NCBI GenBank assembly: GCA_900472605.1
Contig: UCJD01000031.1
Location: 31,222-76,896, forward strand
Length of the DNA: 45,675 bases
Direction of reading: 5' to 3'
From: Hyphomicrobiales bacterium
Lineage (GTDB): Bacteria > Pseudomonadota > Alphaproteobacteria > Rhizobiales > Rhizobiaceae
The notes below the pieces were generated by a model that was given only the letters and a program-made list of their open reading frames with translations, was not told the DNA's origin and did not search any database. A program made the position numbers and the translations under genes. This document shows positions 37,709 through 45,574 of the stretch, piece after piece (within the stretch, counting starts at the first letter, position 1; each line of letters opens with the position of its first letter).

Positions 37709-37830
37709 GTTGTTTTCTTCTTTTGTTTGGCGCGAATCAGTGAGGCGAAATCGCGCAGGCATTTCACTTCGTATTGCGATTACATTATGGGTGACTTTAA
37801 GGCGGTGACTCACCGCATCGGGAGGATAGC

Positions 37831-38214
37831 ATGAACGAGGACAGCGCGCATTTCCCGCCTGTGGATCCTTTGAAAACGGGTATGCGCGGATGCTGCCCGC
37901 GCTGCGGCAATGGCAAGCTTTTCAATGGCTTGCTGTCGCTGAAGCCGCGCTGCGCTGCCTGTGGACTCGATTATGCCTTCGCTGATGCCGGCGATGGCCC
38001 GGCCGTCTTCGTCATCCTGATCGTCGGCTTCATCGTCATCGGCTCGGTGCTGTGGCTGGAAGTGAACTATGCGCCCCCGATCTGGCTCCACATCCTCCTC
38101 TTCGCACCGCTGACGATCATCCTCTCGCTTCTCGCGCTGCGCTGGTTGAAGGGCATCCTGATCGCCATGCAATACCGCCACAATGCCCGTGAAGGACGTC
38201 TCTCCCGTGACTGA
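37831..38214 (+). CDS. DUF983 membrane protein of the oxidase cluster
   Basis: The 127-residue protein has an N-terminal zinc ribbon, CCPRCGNGKLF and CAACGLDYAF (four Cys), followed by two membrane helices (about 58-78 and 83-105). DUF983 proteins often sit between ctaE and SURF1 in alphaproteobacterial oxidase clusters and are assumed to help assembly. Its present position next to SURF1 but 5.6 kb from ctaE points to an insertion between them. It overlaps the SURF1 start. Confidence 0.88.
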   Translation: MNEDSAHFPPVDPLKTGMRGCCPRCGNGKLFNGLLSLKPRCAACGLDYAFADAGDGPAVFVILIVGFIVIGSVLWLEVNYAPPIWLHILLFAPLTIILSLLALRWLKGILIAMQYRHNAREGRLSRD

Positions 38215-38956
38215 TGCCGCAGCCCCCCGCCGCACCCGATCCGTGCTGACCGCCATCGCGGTTCTTGTCGCGCTTGCCATTTTGATTGCGCTCGGCACCT
38301 GGCAGGTCGAGCGCCTGCACTGGAAGGAGGGTCTGCTCGCCGATATCACGACGCGCCTTGCGGCCCCCGCCGTCCCCTTGTCCGATATCGAGGCCATGGC
38401 GTCGAAGGGCGAGGATATCGAATACCGCCGCGTCACCTTGACGGGCATCTACGACAACAGCCGCGAACGCCATTTCTTCGCGACATGGCGCGGCCAGACC
38501 GGCTTTTACGTCTATACGCCGCTCACGCTTTCCGACGGCCGCTTCGTCTTCGTCAATCGCGGCTTCGTTCCCTATGACAACAAGGAGCCGGAGATGCGCA
38601 TGCAGGGCCAGCTGACGGGCGAGCAGACTGTCAACGGGCTCGCCCGCTCCAGGCTCCCTGGCAAGCCGTCATGGGTCGTGCCTGACAACGACGTCGCCAA
38701 GAACATATTCTACTGGAAGGACCTCGACGTCATGGCCTCGAGCACCGGGCTCGAAAAGGCTGCCGTCGTGCCCTTCTTCGTCGATGCCGACGACACGCCG
38801 AACCCCAAGGGCATGCCGATCGGCGGCGTCACCGAGATCGACCTCCCCAACAACCACCTGCAATACGCTTTCACCTGGTACGGCCTGGCCGCCACGCTTG
38901 TCGTGATCGTCGCGGTTGCCCGCTTGCGCAAGCGCGGCAATCCGCCCCCGCAATAG
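38207..38956 (+). CDS. SURF1 family oxidase assembly protein
   Basis: SURF1 (Shy1) helps place heme a in cytochrome oxidase. The 249-residue protein has two membrane helices (near residues 10-30 and 218-238) with a periplasmic domain between them. [15 protein letters not shown] follows the first helix, and [18 protein letters not shown] and the terminal [17 protein letters not shown] are family marks. GTG 38207 has GAAGGA upstream; ATG 38183 would add 8 residues and lacks a ribosome binding site. Either start overlaps the DUF983 gene, so they are coupled. Confidence 0.93.
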   Translation: MTDAAAPRRTRSVLTAIAVLVALAILIALGTWQVERLHWKEGLLADITTRLAAPAVPLSDIEAMASKGEDIEYRRVTLTGIYDNSRERHFFATWRGQTGFYVYTPLTLSDGRFVFVNRGFVPYDNKEPEMRMQGQLTGEQTVNGLARSRLPGKPSWVVPDNDVAKNIFYWKDLDVMASSTGLEKAAVVPFFVDADDTPNPKGMPIGGVTEIDLPNNHLQYAFTWYGLAATLVVIVAVARLRKRGNPPPQ

Positions 38957-39018
38957 TATCGCTTCAATTTCTGCCTATATTGGGCTAGAGACGCCTATCT
39001 GCACAAACCGGAAAAGAC

Positions 39019-40020
39019 ATGAACATCGCGGCAAAACCTCCACTGACGATCAGGCTCTGCGGCCCGCGCGGCTTCTGCGCCGGCGTGGACAGGGCGATCC
39101 AGATCGTCGTTCTGGCGTTGAAATCCTATGGCGCGCCCGTCTATGTCCGCCACGAGATCGTCCACAACCGCTATGTCGTCGAGGGTCTGGAAGCCAAGGG
39201 CGCCGTCTTCGTCGAGGAGTTGAACGAGATTCCCGAGGAGCATCGCGCCCAGCCGGTCGTCTTCTCGGCGCACGGCGTGCCGAAATCGGTGCCGGAGGAT
39301 GCGACGTCACGCAATCTCTTCTATCTCGACGCCACCTGCCCGCTGGTCTCCAAGGTCCACAAGCAGGCGATGCGCCACAACAAGCTCGGCCGCCACGTGG
39401 TGCTGATCGGCCATGCCGGCCACCCCGAGGTGATCGGCACCATGGGCCAGCTGCCCGAGGGCACGGTGTCGCTGGTCGAGACCATCGCCGACGTCGATCT
39501 CTACGAGCCCGAAGATCCCGACAATCTCGGCTACGTCACGCAGACGACGCTATCGGTCGACGACACCGCCGGCGTTATCGCGAGGCTGCAGGAGCGCTTC
39601 CCGAACCTCACGGCGCCGTCCGCCGATTCGATCTGCTACGCCACGACAAACCGTCAGGAAGTGGTGAAGCAGGCAGCACGCGGCTGCGATCTCTTCATCA
39701 TCGTCGGCGCCCCGAATTCGTCCAACTCCAAGCGCCTCGTCGAAGTGGCGCTCAGGGCAGGGGCGAAGAAATCGATCCTCGTGCAGCGCGCCTCCGAACT
39801 CGATTGGGACGACATCGGCGTCATCGGCACGCTCGGCCTGTCGGCCGGCGCCTCGGCCCCCGAGGTCATCGTCAACGAGATCATCGAAGCCTTCCGCGCG
39901 CGGTTCGAGGCGGGTGTCGAACTCGCCGAGACGGTGCAGGAAAACGAACACTTCCTCGTCAACCGCGAACTGCGCGACATCGAGCTGACGACGGCGGATA
40001 TGGCGTTCGTGAACGGGTGA
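39019..40020 (+). CDS. ispH: 4-hydroxy-3-methylbut-2-enyl diphosphate reductase
   Basis: IspH is an iron-sulfur enzyme that makes IPP and DMAPP in the last MEP step. The three cluster cysteines are seen in [12 protein letters not shown] (Cys20), [12 protein letters not shown] and [11 protein letters not shown], and the substrate-binding regions FSAHGVP and IGHAGHPEV are intact. The 333-residue length is normal. It starts 62 bases after SURF1 and is followed by a 147-base paired repeat before thrB. Confidence 0.97.
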   Translation: MNIAAKPPLTIRLCGPRGFCAGVDRAIQIVVLALKSYGAPVYVRHEIVHNRYVVEGLEAKGAVFVEELNEIPEEHRAQPVVFSAHGVPKSVPEDATSRNLFYLDATCPLVSKVHKQAMRHNKLGRHVVLIGHAGHPEVIGTMGQLPEGTVSLVETIADVDLYEPEDPDNLGYVTQTTLSVDDTAGVIARLQERFPNLTAPSADSICYATTNRQEVVKQAARGCDLFIIVGAPNSSNSKRLVEVALRAGAKKSILVQRASELDWDDIGVIGTLGLSAGASAPEVIVNEIIEAFRARFEAGVELAETVQENEHFLVNRELRDIELTTADMAFVNG

Positions 40021-40044
40021 TCGAGTGTCGGAGGGCGGGGCACA

Positions 40045-40191
40045 CCCCCCTCTGTCCTGCCGGACATCTCCCCCTCAAGGGGGGAGATCGGCTGGGAGAA
40101 ACCGTTCGCTCAACTGCAATTGCTTGGGGAAACCCTCACCATCTGCCGATCTCCCCCCTTGAGGGGGAGATGCCCGGCAGGGCAGAGGGGG
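40045..40191. repeat. Paired inverted intergenic repeat between ispH and thrB
   Basis: The left arm (40045-40092) and right arm (40145-40191) are near-perfect inverted copies of about 47 bases separated by 52 bases. Each arm itself contains a smaller palindrome (ATCTCCCCCTCAAGGGGGGAGAT in the left arm is split here as ATCTCCCCCT and AGGGGGGAGAT). The same element, truncated, begins the window. A transcript across ispH-thrB would fold into a very stable hairpin 48 bases before the thrB start. Confidence 0.85.
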
Positions 40192-40238
40192 TATCACTTG
40201 CGCCGACCGAAGCAACCACACTAGAACGAGAGCCCGCC

Positions 40239-41204
40239 TTGGCAGTCTACACCGATATCTCCGAAGACGATCTGAAGTGGTTCCTGACGGAATACGACGC
40301 GGGCGAGCTGTTATCCTACAAGGGCATCGCCGAGGGCGTCGAAAACAGCAACTTCCTGCTGCACACCTCCAAGGATCCGCTGATCCTGACGCTCTACGAA
40401 AAGCGCGTCGAGAAAAACGACCTGCCGTTCTTCCTCGGCCTGATGCAGCATCTCGCTGCCCGCGGCCTGTCCTGCCCGCTGCCGCTGCCGCGCAAGGACG
40501 GCGCGCTGCTGGGCCAGCTGTCGGATCGCCCTGCCGCGCTGATTTCCTTCCTCGAAGGCATGTGGCTGCGCAAGCCCGAGGCAAAGCACTGCCGCGAGGT
40601 CGGAAGAGCGCTGGCGCGGATGCACATTGCCGGCGAAGGTTTTGAGCTCCAGCGTCCCAACGCGCTCTCCGTCGATGGCTGGCAGCTGCTCTGGGACAAG
40701 TCCGAGGCCCGCGCCGACGAGGTCGAGAAGGGCCTGCAGGCGGAGATCCGCGCCGAACTCGACCATCTCGCCGCGCATTGGCCGAAGAATCTCCCCTCGG
40801 GCGTCATCCACGCCGATCTCTTCCCCGACAACGTCTTCTTCCTGGGCGACGATCTCTCCGGCCTGATCGACTTCTACTTCGCCTGCAACGATCTGCTCGC
40901 CTACGACGTCTCGATCTGCCTCAACGCCTGGTGCTTCGAAAAGGACGGCGCCTATAACATCACCAAGGGGATGGCGATGCTCGAAGGCTATACCAGCGTG
41001 CGGCCGCTGAGCGACGCCGAACTCGCCGCCCTGCCTATCCTGTCGCGCGGCTCGGCGTTGCGCTTCTTCCTCACCCGGCTCTACGACTGGCTGATGACGC
41101 CAGAGGGCGCCATGGTCACCAAGAAGGACCCGCTCGAATACCTGCGCAAGCTGCGCTTCCACCGCCAGATCAAGTCCGCCGCCGAATACGGATTGTCCCT
41201 ATGA
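40239..41204 (+). CDS. thrB: Homoserine kinase (ThrB, APH-fold type)
   Basis: This is the rhizobial and pseudomonad-type homoserine kinase, with an aminoglycoside-phosphotransferase fold. It phosphorylates homoserine in threonine synthesis. The 321-residue protein starts at TTG 40239 ([16 protein letters not shown]), with GAGAG upstream. The nucleotide site [12 protein letters not shown], catalytic loop [14 protein letters not shown] and metal Asp in [11 protein letters not shown] are seen. A reading frame open from 38916 runs through ispH in another frame and is not the gene start. It overlaps rnhA by 4 bases (ATGA). Confidence 0.95.
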   Translation: MAVYTDISEDDLKWFLTEYDAGELLSYKGIAEGVENSNFLLHTSKDPLILTLYEKRVEKNDLPFFLGLMQHLAARGLSCPLPLPRKDGALLGQLSDRPAALISFLEGMWLRKPEAKHCREVGRALARMHIAGEGFELQRPNALSVDGWQLLWDKSEARADEVEKGLQAEIRAELDHLAAHWPKNLPSGVIHADLFPDNVFFLGDDLSGLIDFYFACNDLLAYDVSICLNAWCFEKDGAYNITKGMAMLEGYTSVRPLSDAELAALPILSRGSALRFFLTRLYDWLMTPEGAMVTKKDPLEYLRKLRFHRQIKSAAEYGLSL

Positions 41205-41641
41205 AGCACGTCGACATCTACACCGACGGCGCCTGCTCCGGAAACCCGGGCCCCGGCGGCTGGGGCGCTGTGCTGCGCTATGGCGAGGTCGAGAAGGAAC
41301 TGTGCGGCGGCGAGGCGGAAACCACCAACAACCGCATGGAACTCCTGGCCGCCATCTCGGCGCTGACGGCGCTGAAGAGCGCCTGCGAGGTCGATCTCCA
41401 CACCGACAGCAAATACGTCATGGACGGCATCTCCAAGTGGATCTTCGGCTGGAAGAAGAACGGCTGGAAAACCGCCGACAAGAAGCCGGTCAAGAACGGC
41501 GAGCTCTGGCAGGCGCTCGACGCCGCCAACCAGCGCCACAAGGTCAAGTGGCACTGGGTCAAGGGCCACGCCGGCCACCCGGAAAACGAACGCGCCGACG
41601 AACTGGCGCGCAAGGGCATGGAGCCGTTCAAGAAGCGGTAG
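41201..41641 (+). CDS. rnhA: Ribonuclease HI
   Basis: RnhA cleaves the RNA strand of RNA-DNA hybrids. The 146-residue protein has all four carboxylates: Asp in [16 protein letters not shown], Glu in [10 protein letters not shown], Asp in [10 protein letters not shown], and Asp in [11 protein letters not shown], plus the basic handle [20 protein letters not shown]. Its ATG overlaps the thrB stop by 4 bases, as commonly seen in Rhizobiaceae. A run of intergenic repeats follows. Confidence 0.97.
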   Translation: MKHVDIYTDGACSGNPGPGGWGAVLRYGEVEKELCGGEAETTNNRMELLAAISALTALKSACEVDLHTDSKYVMDGISKWIFGWKKNGWKTADKKPVKNGELWQALDAANQRHKVKWHWVKGHAGHPENERADELARKGMEPFKKR

Positions 41642-41710
41642 GGCGGGGCTCTTCCCTCCTCAACCTTCTCGAATGGCAACAGAAAAGGCGGAGCGAGCGC
41701 CCGCCACTAG

Positions 41711-41760
41711 TCCCTTCTCCCCAGCGGGGAGAAGATGCCGGCAGGCAGATGAGGGGGCCA
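41711..41760. repeat. Intergenic repeat downstream of rnhA
   Basis: It contains CTTCTCCCCAGCGGGGAGAAG, a palindrome, followed by ATGCCGGCAGGCAGATGAGG. The reverse complement of nearly the whole unit recurs at 45575-45630, about 3.9 kb away. It is likely one of the intergenic mosaic elements. Confidence 0.8.
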
Positions 41761-41825
41761 CAAGTGCGGGGTCCAATGTAATGATTTCAAATAGATAACG
41801 GTGAGCCCGGAACCCCCTAATCCCC

Positions 41826-41842
41826 GGTGCAACTGTTGCACC
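41826..41842. repeat. Perfect 17-base palindrome
   Basis: GGTGCAACTGTTGCACC reads the same on both strands about a central T (arms of 8 bases). It lies between two intergenic repeats and about 56 bases past the end of the AEC transporter gene on its strand. It may be part of a mosaic element or a protein site. Confidence 0.6.
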
Positions 41843-41846
41843 TGAA

Positions 41847-41883
41847 CCCTTCGGGCCACCTTGTCCCCGCTGGGGAGAAGGGA
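41847..41883. repeat. Intergenic repeat, second unit before the AEC transporter
   Basis: CCCTTCGGGCCACCTT then GTCCCCGCTGGGGAGAAGGG match the unit at 36930-36996 in reverse orientation, with one change in the stem. Together with 41711-41760 and the 17-base palindrome it makes a compact mosaic between rnhA and the convergent transporter gene. Confidence 0.75.
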
Positions 41884-41897
41884 CCCGCGGCGGCCGC

Positions 41898-42836
41898 TCA
41901 CCCGGCAACCGCCAGATAAGCCGAAATCGTCCCGATCGACAGCACGGTCGAGGCCAGCACCACGCGCCCCGTCAAACTCGCCTCCCGCCCATAAAACTCC
42001 GCCAGCATGAACGGCCCGGTCCCCGTCGGCAGCGCCGCCAAGAGAACGCAGGTATGGACCGCAACCGGCGGCAGCTGCAGCAGCGGCCCGGCGATGAGCC
42101 ATGTCACCAAAGGCTGCGCGACCAGCTTCAGCCCGACGAGAATGCCCGCCGTCGCCGCCCGCTCGGTCGCCGCCCCTGCCTTCGATCCGGCCAGAAACAG
42201 CCCGAGCGCAATCAGCGCGCAGGGCGATGCGGCGCCGCCGAGAAGCTTTAAAAACGCATGCACCGGCGCCGGCAGCGCAACGCCCGAGATCATGAACAGC
42301 GCGCCCAGCACCGGCGCGATCAAGAGCGGGTTTCGGGCCAGCGAGAGAAAGGTCTTCATCGCGATATCGCGCCGCCGCGTCTCCGATTGCAACCCGCCCT
42401 CGATCAGCACGATGGCGACGGCGAAGAGCACGCAGACCGTCAGGATCGTCGCGATCAGGGTCGGCGCCATGCCGTTGTCGCCGACGATCGAAAGCACCAG
42501 CGGAAAGCCGACGAAGCCGGTATTGGCGTAGCTGGCGTTGAGACTGTCGATCGCCGCATCCGCCAGATTCCGCCCTTTCGCCATCCGCCACCAGAGCGTC
42601 GCCCCGAAGATGATGGCGCAGCCCGATGTGAAGGCGAGGATGAAGCCAGGCTGCCAGATCTGCTTGAGCTTGGCATTGGCCATGATGTCGAAGAGCAAGG
42701 CCGGCAGCGCCAGATAGACCACCAGCCGGTTCACCTCGCGCGTCGCGGCGGGGCCGAGCGCGTCGGTCTTGCGCGCGATCCATCCGGTGAGGATGAGCGC
42801 GAAGATCGGCAGCACGATAAGGAGATTGGTCAGCAT
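41898..42836 (-). CDS. AEC family transporter
   Basis: The 312-residue protein (from MLTNLLIVLPIFALILTGW) belongs to the auxin efflux carrier family, with about 10 membrane helices, an early LVVYLALPALLF segment and the family NASYANTGFVGFPL motif with GPFMLAEFYGREA near the C-terminus. Bacterial members export or take up malate, malonate or other organic acids; no substrate is evident. There is no good ribosome binding site before ATG 42836, and a TTG 48 bases upstream is possible. It is divergent from a LysR regulator. Confidence 0.9.
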   Translation of the reverse strand: MLTNLLIVLPIFALILTGWIARKTDALGPAATREVNRLVVYLALPALLFDIMANAKLKQIWQPGFILAFTSGCAIIFGATLWWRMAKGRNLADAAIDSLNASYANTGFVGFPLVLSIVGDNGMAPTLIATILTVCVLFAVAIVLIEGGLQSETRRRDIAMKTFLSLARNPLLIAPVLGALFMISGVALPAPVHAFLKLLGGAASPCALIALGLFLAGSKAGAATERAATAGILVGLKLVAQPLVTWLIAGPLLQLPPVAVHTCVLLAALPTGTGPFMLAEFYGREASLTGRVVLASTVLSIGTISAYLAVAG

Positions 42837-42933
42837 GGGAGGACGCTCGAGTTGCAAAGACCATTGTCTAGCGTCGTCGATCAAGATAATCCAATGTCGA
42901 TATCGTCACTGATTGATACTCCAGAGGTATGGA
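42837..42933. promoter_or_regulatory. Divergent spacer between AEC transporter and LysR regulator
   Basis: This 97-base region must hold both promoters and probably the LysR binding site. The palindrome CGATATCG (42898-42905) lies in a longer AT-rich stretch. A LysR-type T-N11-A box cannot be fixed with confidence. Confidence 0.4.
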
Positions 42934-43827
42934 ATGGATACGCGCCACATGCGTTATTTCGTGGCCCTGGCGGAGACGCTGCACTTCGGCCACGCAGCCG
43001 CGCGCATGAACATGAGCCAGCCGCCTTTCAGCCGGCAGATCGCCGCGATCGAGAAAACGCTGGGCGCCCGCCTCTTCGAGCGCAACTCCCGTAACGTCGC
43101 GCTGACGGCGGCAGGCAGGCATTTTCTCGAGGAATGCCGCGCGGTGCTCACCCATTTCGACGCCGCCTGCCGCGACGTTGAGCTGGTGGCATCGGGCGTG
43201 AAGGGCGAATTGAAGCTCGGCTTCATGATGAACGCCGCCTACAGCGTCGTCCCGGCGCTGGTACGGCTTTACTCCGAAGCGCGTCCGGATGTGCGCCTCG
43301 TGCTGGAGGAGCGCATACCGACCGATATCGAGGAGATGCTGATCGAAGGCCGCCTCGACGCCGCCGTCACCTTCGGCGGCAGCCCGGCGACGCATCTGAG
43401 AACAACGCTTCTCGCCCGCGACCGCCTGCGCCTGATCGTCCCCGGAGGTCACCGCCTCGCGGAACTCGACATCGCGACCCCAAGCGATCTCGCCACCGAA
43501 CGCCTGATCGCCGCTCCCGCAAGCGTGACGCCCACGCTGCGCGACGCCATCCGCAACTACTGCGCATCCTCAGGCGTCGTCCCGCATTTCGCCCTCGAGC
43601 CGCGCCTGCAGCACACCATCATCCGCCTGGTTGCCGAAGGGCTGGGCATCGCGCTCATCCCGCAATCGCTCTGCGCGGACCTGGCGCAAGGTCTGGTCTC
43701 GCGGCCGATCGTCGATGCACCGGAGTTCGACATCGTGCTGTGCGCCTCGTCGGCATCGAGCAATCCGGCGGTGCCGGCGCTGTTTGCGGTGGCGGAGAGG
43801 CTGGGTGGGGTGGGGAGAGGGAAGTGA
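42934..43827 (+). CDS. LysR family transcriptional regulator
   Basis: The 297-residue protein has an N-terminal winged helix-turn-helix (1-60, MRYFVALAETLHFGHAAARMNMSQ is its start region) with SQPPFSRQIAAIEKTLGARLFER, then the periplasmic-binding-like effector domain (90-290). ATG 42934 has AGAGG about 8 bases upstream and is preferred over a start 21 bases earlier. It is divergent from the AEC transporter, which it likely controls in response to the transported acid or a relative. Confidence 0.92.
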   Translation: MDTRHMRYFVALAETLHFGHAAARMNMSQPPFSRQIAAIEKTLGARLFERNSRNVALTAAGRHFLEECRAVLTHFDAACRDVELVASGVKGELKLGFMMNAAYSVVPALVRLYSEARPDVRLVLEERIPTDIEEMLIEGRLDAAVTFGGSPATHLRTTLLARDRLRLIVPGGHRLAELDIATPSDLATERLIAAPASVTPTLRDAIRNYCASSGVVPHFALEPRLQHTIIRLVAEGLGIALIPQSLCADLAQGLVSRPIVDAPEFDIVLCASSASSNPAVPALFAVAERLGGVGRGK

Positions 43828-43834
43828 CACGCTT

Positions 43835-43854
43835 GTTGGCGGGATTGCGCCAAC
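43835..43854 (+). terminator. Hairpin after the LysR gene
   Basis: GTTGGCG (43835-43841) and CGCCAAC (43848-43854) form a 7-base-pair stem with loop GGATTG, 7 bases after the LysR stop. There is no T-run, so termination is possible rather than clear. Confidence 0.5.
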
Positions 43855-43869
43855 AGGAGACATTGAGGA

Positions 43870-43903
43870 TGTCACAGAACTCTCTAGTTTGCGGAGTTGC
43901 AAA
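43870..43903 (+). repeat. Left copy of a repeat flanking the hydrolase gene
   Basis: TGTCACAGAACTC (43870-43882) is followed after 12 bases by AGTTGCAAA (43895-43903). The same two blocks, with one base changed and without the 12-base gap, occur on the other side of the hydrolase gene at 44848-44869. A third shared stretch, GATTT then GCGAC, follows both. GTTTGC/GCAAAC also forms an inverted repeat here (43887-43904). Confidence 0.6.
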
Positions 43904-43975
43904 CGTCAGCAAAAGAAATCTCGCATTAATCGGGATTTTTGCGACACTGAAGACGACAGCAACCTGTTAAAGACC

Positions 43976-44803
43976 ATGCCTATGACAAAAAATTCTGCGT
44001 CCAACCGCCCGACTGACTGCGGACATATCGCTCAGATCAACAACATCGAAATGTATTATGAAGAATATGGAGCGGGAAACCCGCTCGTACTCTTGCATGG
44101 TTTTGGCGGCTCTACAAAAAACTGGCATCCGTTTGTCGACAGGCTTTCACAGCGCCGTCGCTTAATTCTCGTTGATCTGCGTGGTCACGGTCACTCTACC
44201 AATCCAGAGAACAAATTTACACATCGGCAAGCCGCCAGCGACGTGTTCATGTTGCTTGAAAAGCTGGGAGTCGATTGCTGCTCGGCTATGGGAATGAGTT
44301 CCGGCGGGATGACGCTCCTGCACATGGCAACGAGCCAGCCCAGACGCATAGACGCCATGGTATTGGTTAGCGCGACTTCCCACTTCACCGATCAGGCAAG
44401 AGCCATATTGCGCCGAGCCTCATTCGGCACCATGCCCCGAGAGGTGCAGGAAATGTATCGGGCTTGCGCAAGGCGTGGTGACGAGCAGATTCAGCAACTA
44501 ATTTCGCAGTTCAATGCCTTGGGCGACGACTATGAGGATATGAATTTCAAGGCAGGAGACTTATCAGCCATCAACGCGCGCACCTTAATCATACACGGCG
44601 ACCGCGACCGCTTTTTCCCCGTCGAAATCCCTCTGAGCATTTACCGCTCCATAGCGGATTCAGAGTTATGGATTATTCCCGGTGGCGACCATGTTCCCGT
44701 TTATGATTCCATGGTCCCATTTACCTCCACAGCTCTGAGATTCCTTGATGGGCCGGACGTAAAGCAGCAACCAGCAGCTTACGGTTTGTCGCACAACTCC
44801 TAA
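43976..44803 (+). CDS. Alpha/beta hydrolase, probably acquired by transfer
   Basis: The 275-residue protein has an alpha/beta hydrolase fold: VLLHGFGGSTKNW (oxyanion hole), nucleophile in GMSSGGM, Asp in IIHGDRDRFFPVE and His in PGGDHVPVYD, a full catalytic triad. Substrate is unknown; ring-cleavage hydrolases and lactonases are alike in outline. Codon use differs from neighbours: TTA leucine codons and many A/T third bases, with lower G+C over gene and flanks. Related repeats lie on both sides. ATG 43982 is an alternative start. These signs suggest horizontal acquisition. Confidence 0.85.
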   Translation: MPMTKNSASNRPTDCGHIAQINNIEMYYEEYGAGNPLVLLHGFGGSTKNWHPFVDRLSQRRRLILVDLRGHGHSTNPENKFTHRQAASDVFMLLEKLGVDCCSAMGMSSGGMTLLHMATSQPRRIDAMVLVSATSHFTDQARAILRRASFGTMPREVQEMYRACARRGDEQIQQLISQFNALGDDYEDMNFKAGDLSAINARTLIIHGDRDRFFPVEIPLSIYRSIADSELWIIPGGDHVPVYDSMVPFTSTALRFLDGPDVKQQPAAYGLSHNS

Positions 44804-45574
44804 AATTCGCGAGAGAGTCGCCAACGCTGAAGTTTCCAGGAAAACTCTGTCGCAGAACTCAGTTGCAAAAGTCCGATTTCCGCGACTGCCAATGACCCGT
44901 TTGGGCCGATAGCGGCCTACCTACCCAAGCGCGCCCTACCTAAATCCCCGTCCATCCGCCGCCACACCCCACAATATCAACCACTTGCACGCCACATTTT
45001 CCCCACACCACCGCCTGCGTCACACTCACCCCGTCCCGTTTTCGGATACACCGGTTGCGTAGCCGGCGAGGCGGGATCGGCGCTTTCGGGAAGCCTGTAA
45101 CGCAAGGTGAAACGAAGGGCGTCGTGGAGTGGCCCTGCCTGCGGAAATACTGGCGTGCGGGCGCAAATGTCGGCTTGCCGATACCACGCCCCTCGGCACA
45201 TAAGGGACGGCGACTGGCCGGCCGTAAACCCGACAGGGTTTGGCGGAACGGCGCCGGGTGCTGCGGGCGACAGGTCCGTGGAGGTCCTCTCGGCGTCGAT
45301 CAAGACGGCCTTTAGGGATGCCCGGGCAGCGAAAGCGTCAAGAACAAGAACAGCCCCGCGAGCATATCTCTGTCAAAGATGCCGACACCCGTAAAACGGC
45401 CAGGACACGATTGCAGACCGCCGAACGGGCGTCGGAAGGTGTCACCAAACCGAACTATTTACGAGGCAGATTCTGGCGCCCCGTCCGAACCGATGCCGTA
45501 TCAACCGGGGGATCGACCTGCCGGGGTAGAGGCATGTTGTTTTGTGGCTTGAAGAAAGTGGCCAACGTCAGTGC
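44804..45574. other. No recognisable gene; possible degenerate or structured region
   Basis: Frames of up to about 108 codons on both strands here have no recognisable domain, no clear ribosome binding site and overlap each other. Composition returns to high G+C after about 44880. AAACCC-GACA-GGGTTT (45227-45242) is a perfect hairpin, and other short stems occur. I tested by eye for tmRNA, RNase P RNA, SRP RNA and cobalamin riboswitch signatures and found none. Confidence 0.6.
44848..44869 (+). repeat. Right copy of the repeat flanking the hydrolase gene
   Basis: TGTCGCAGAACTC (44848-44860) is joined directly to AGTTGCAAA (44861-44869), then GATTTCCGCGACTG. It matches the blocks at 43870-43903 in the same order and orientation, so the hydrolase gene lies between direct repeats. 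Confidence 0.6.

Noticed and set aside
38916..40238. Long in-frame extension upstream of thrB, across ispH
   Set aside because: It runs through ispH in another frame and through the repeat; ThrB homology begins only at TTG 40239.
44977..45394. Three overlapping frames of 86-108 codons near the window end
   Set aside because: They overlap on both strands, lack ribosome binding sites and show no domain; no one of them can be preferred.
45500..45540. GGGGGATCGACCTGCC as a tmRNA or T-arm fragment
   Set aside because: There is no proteolysis tag frame, no acceptor stem and no matching T-loop partner nearby.
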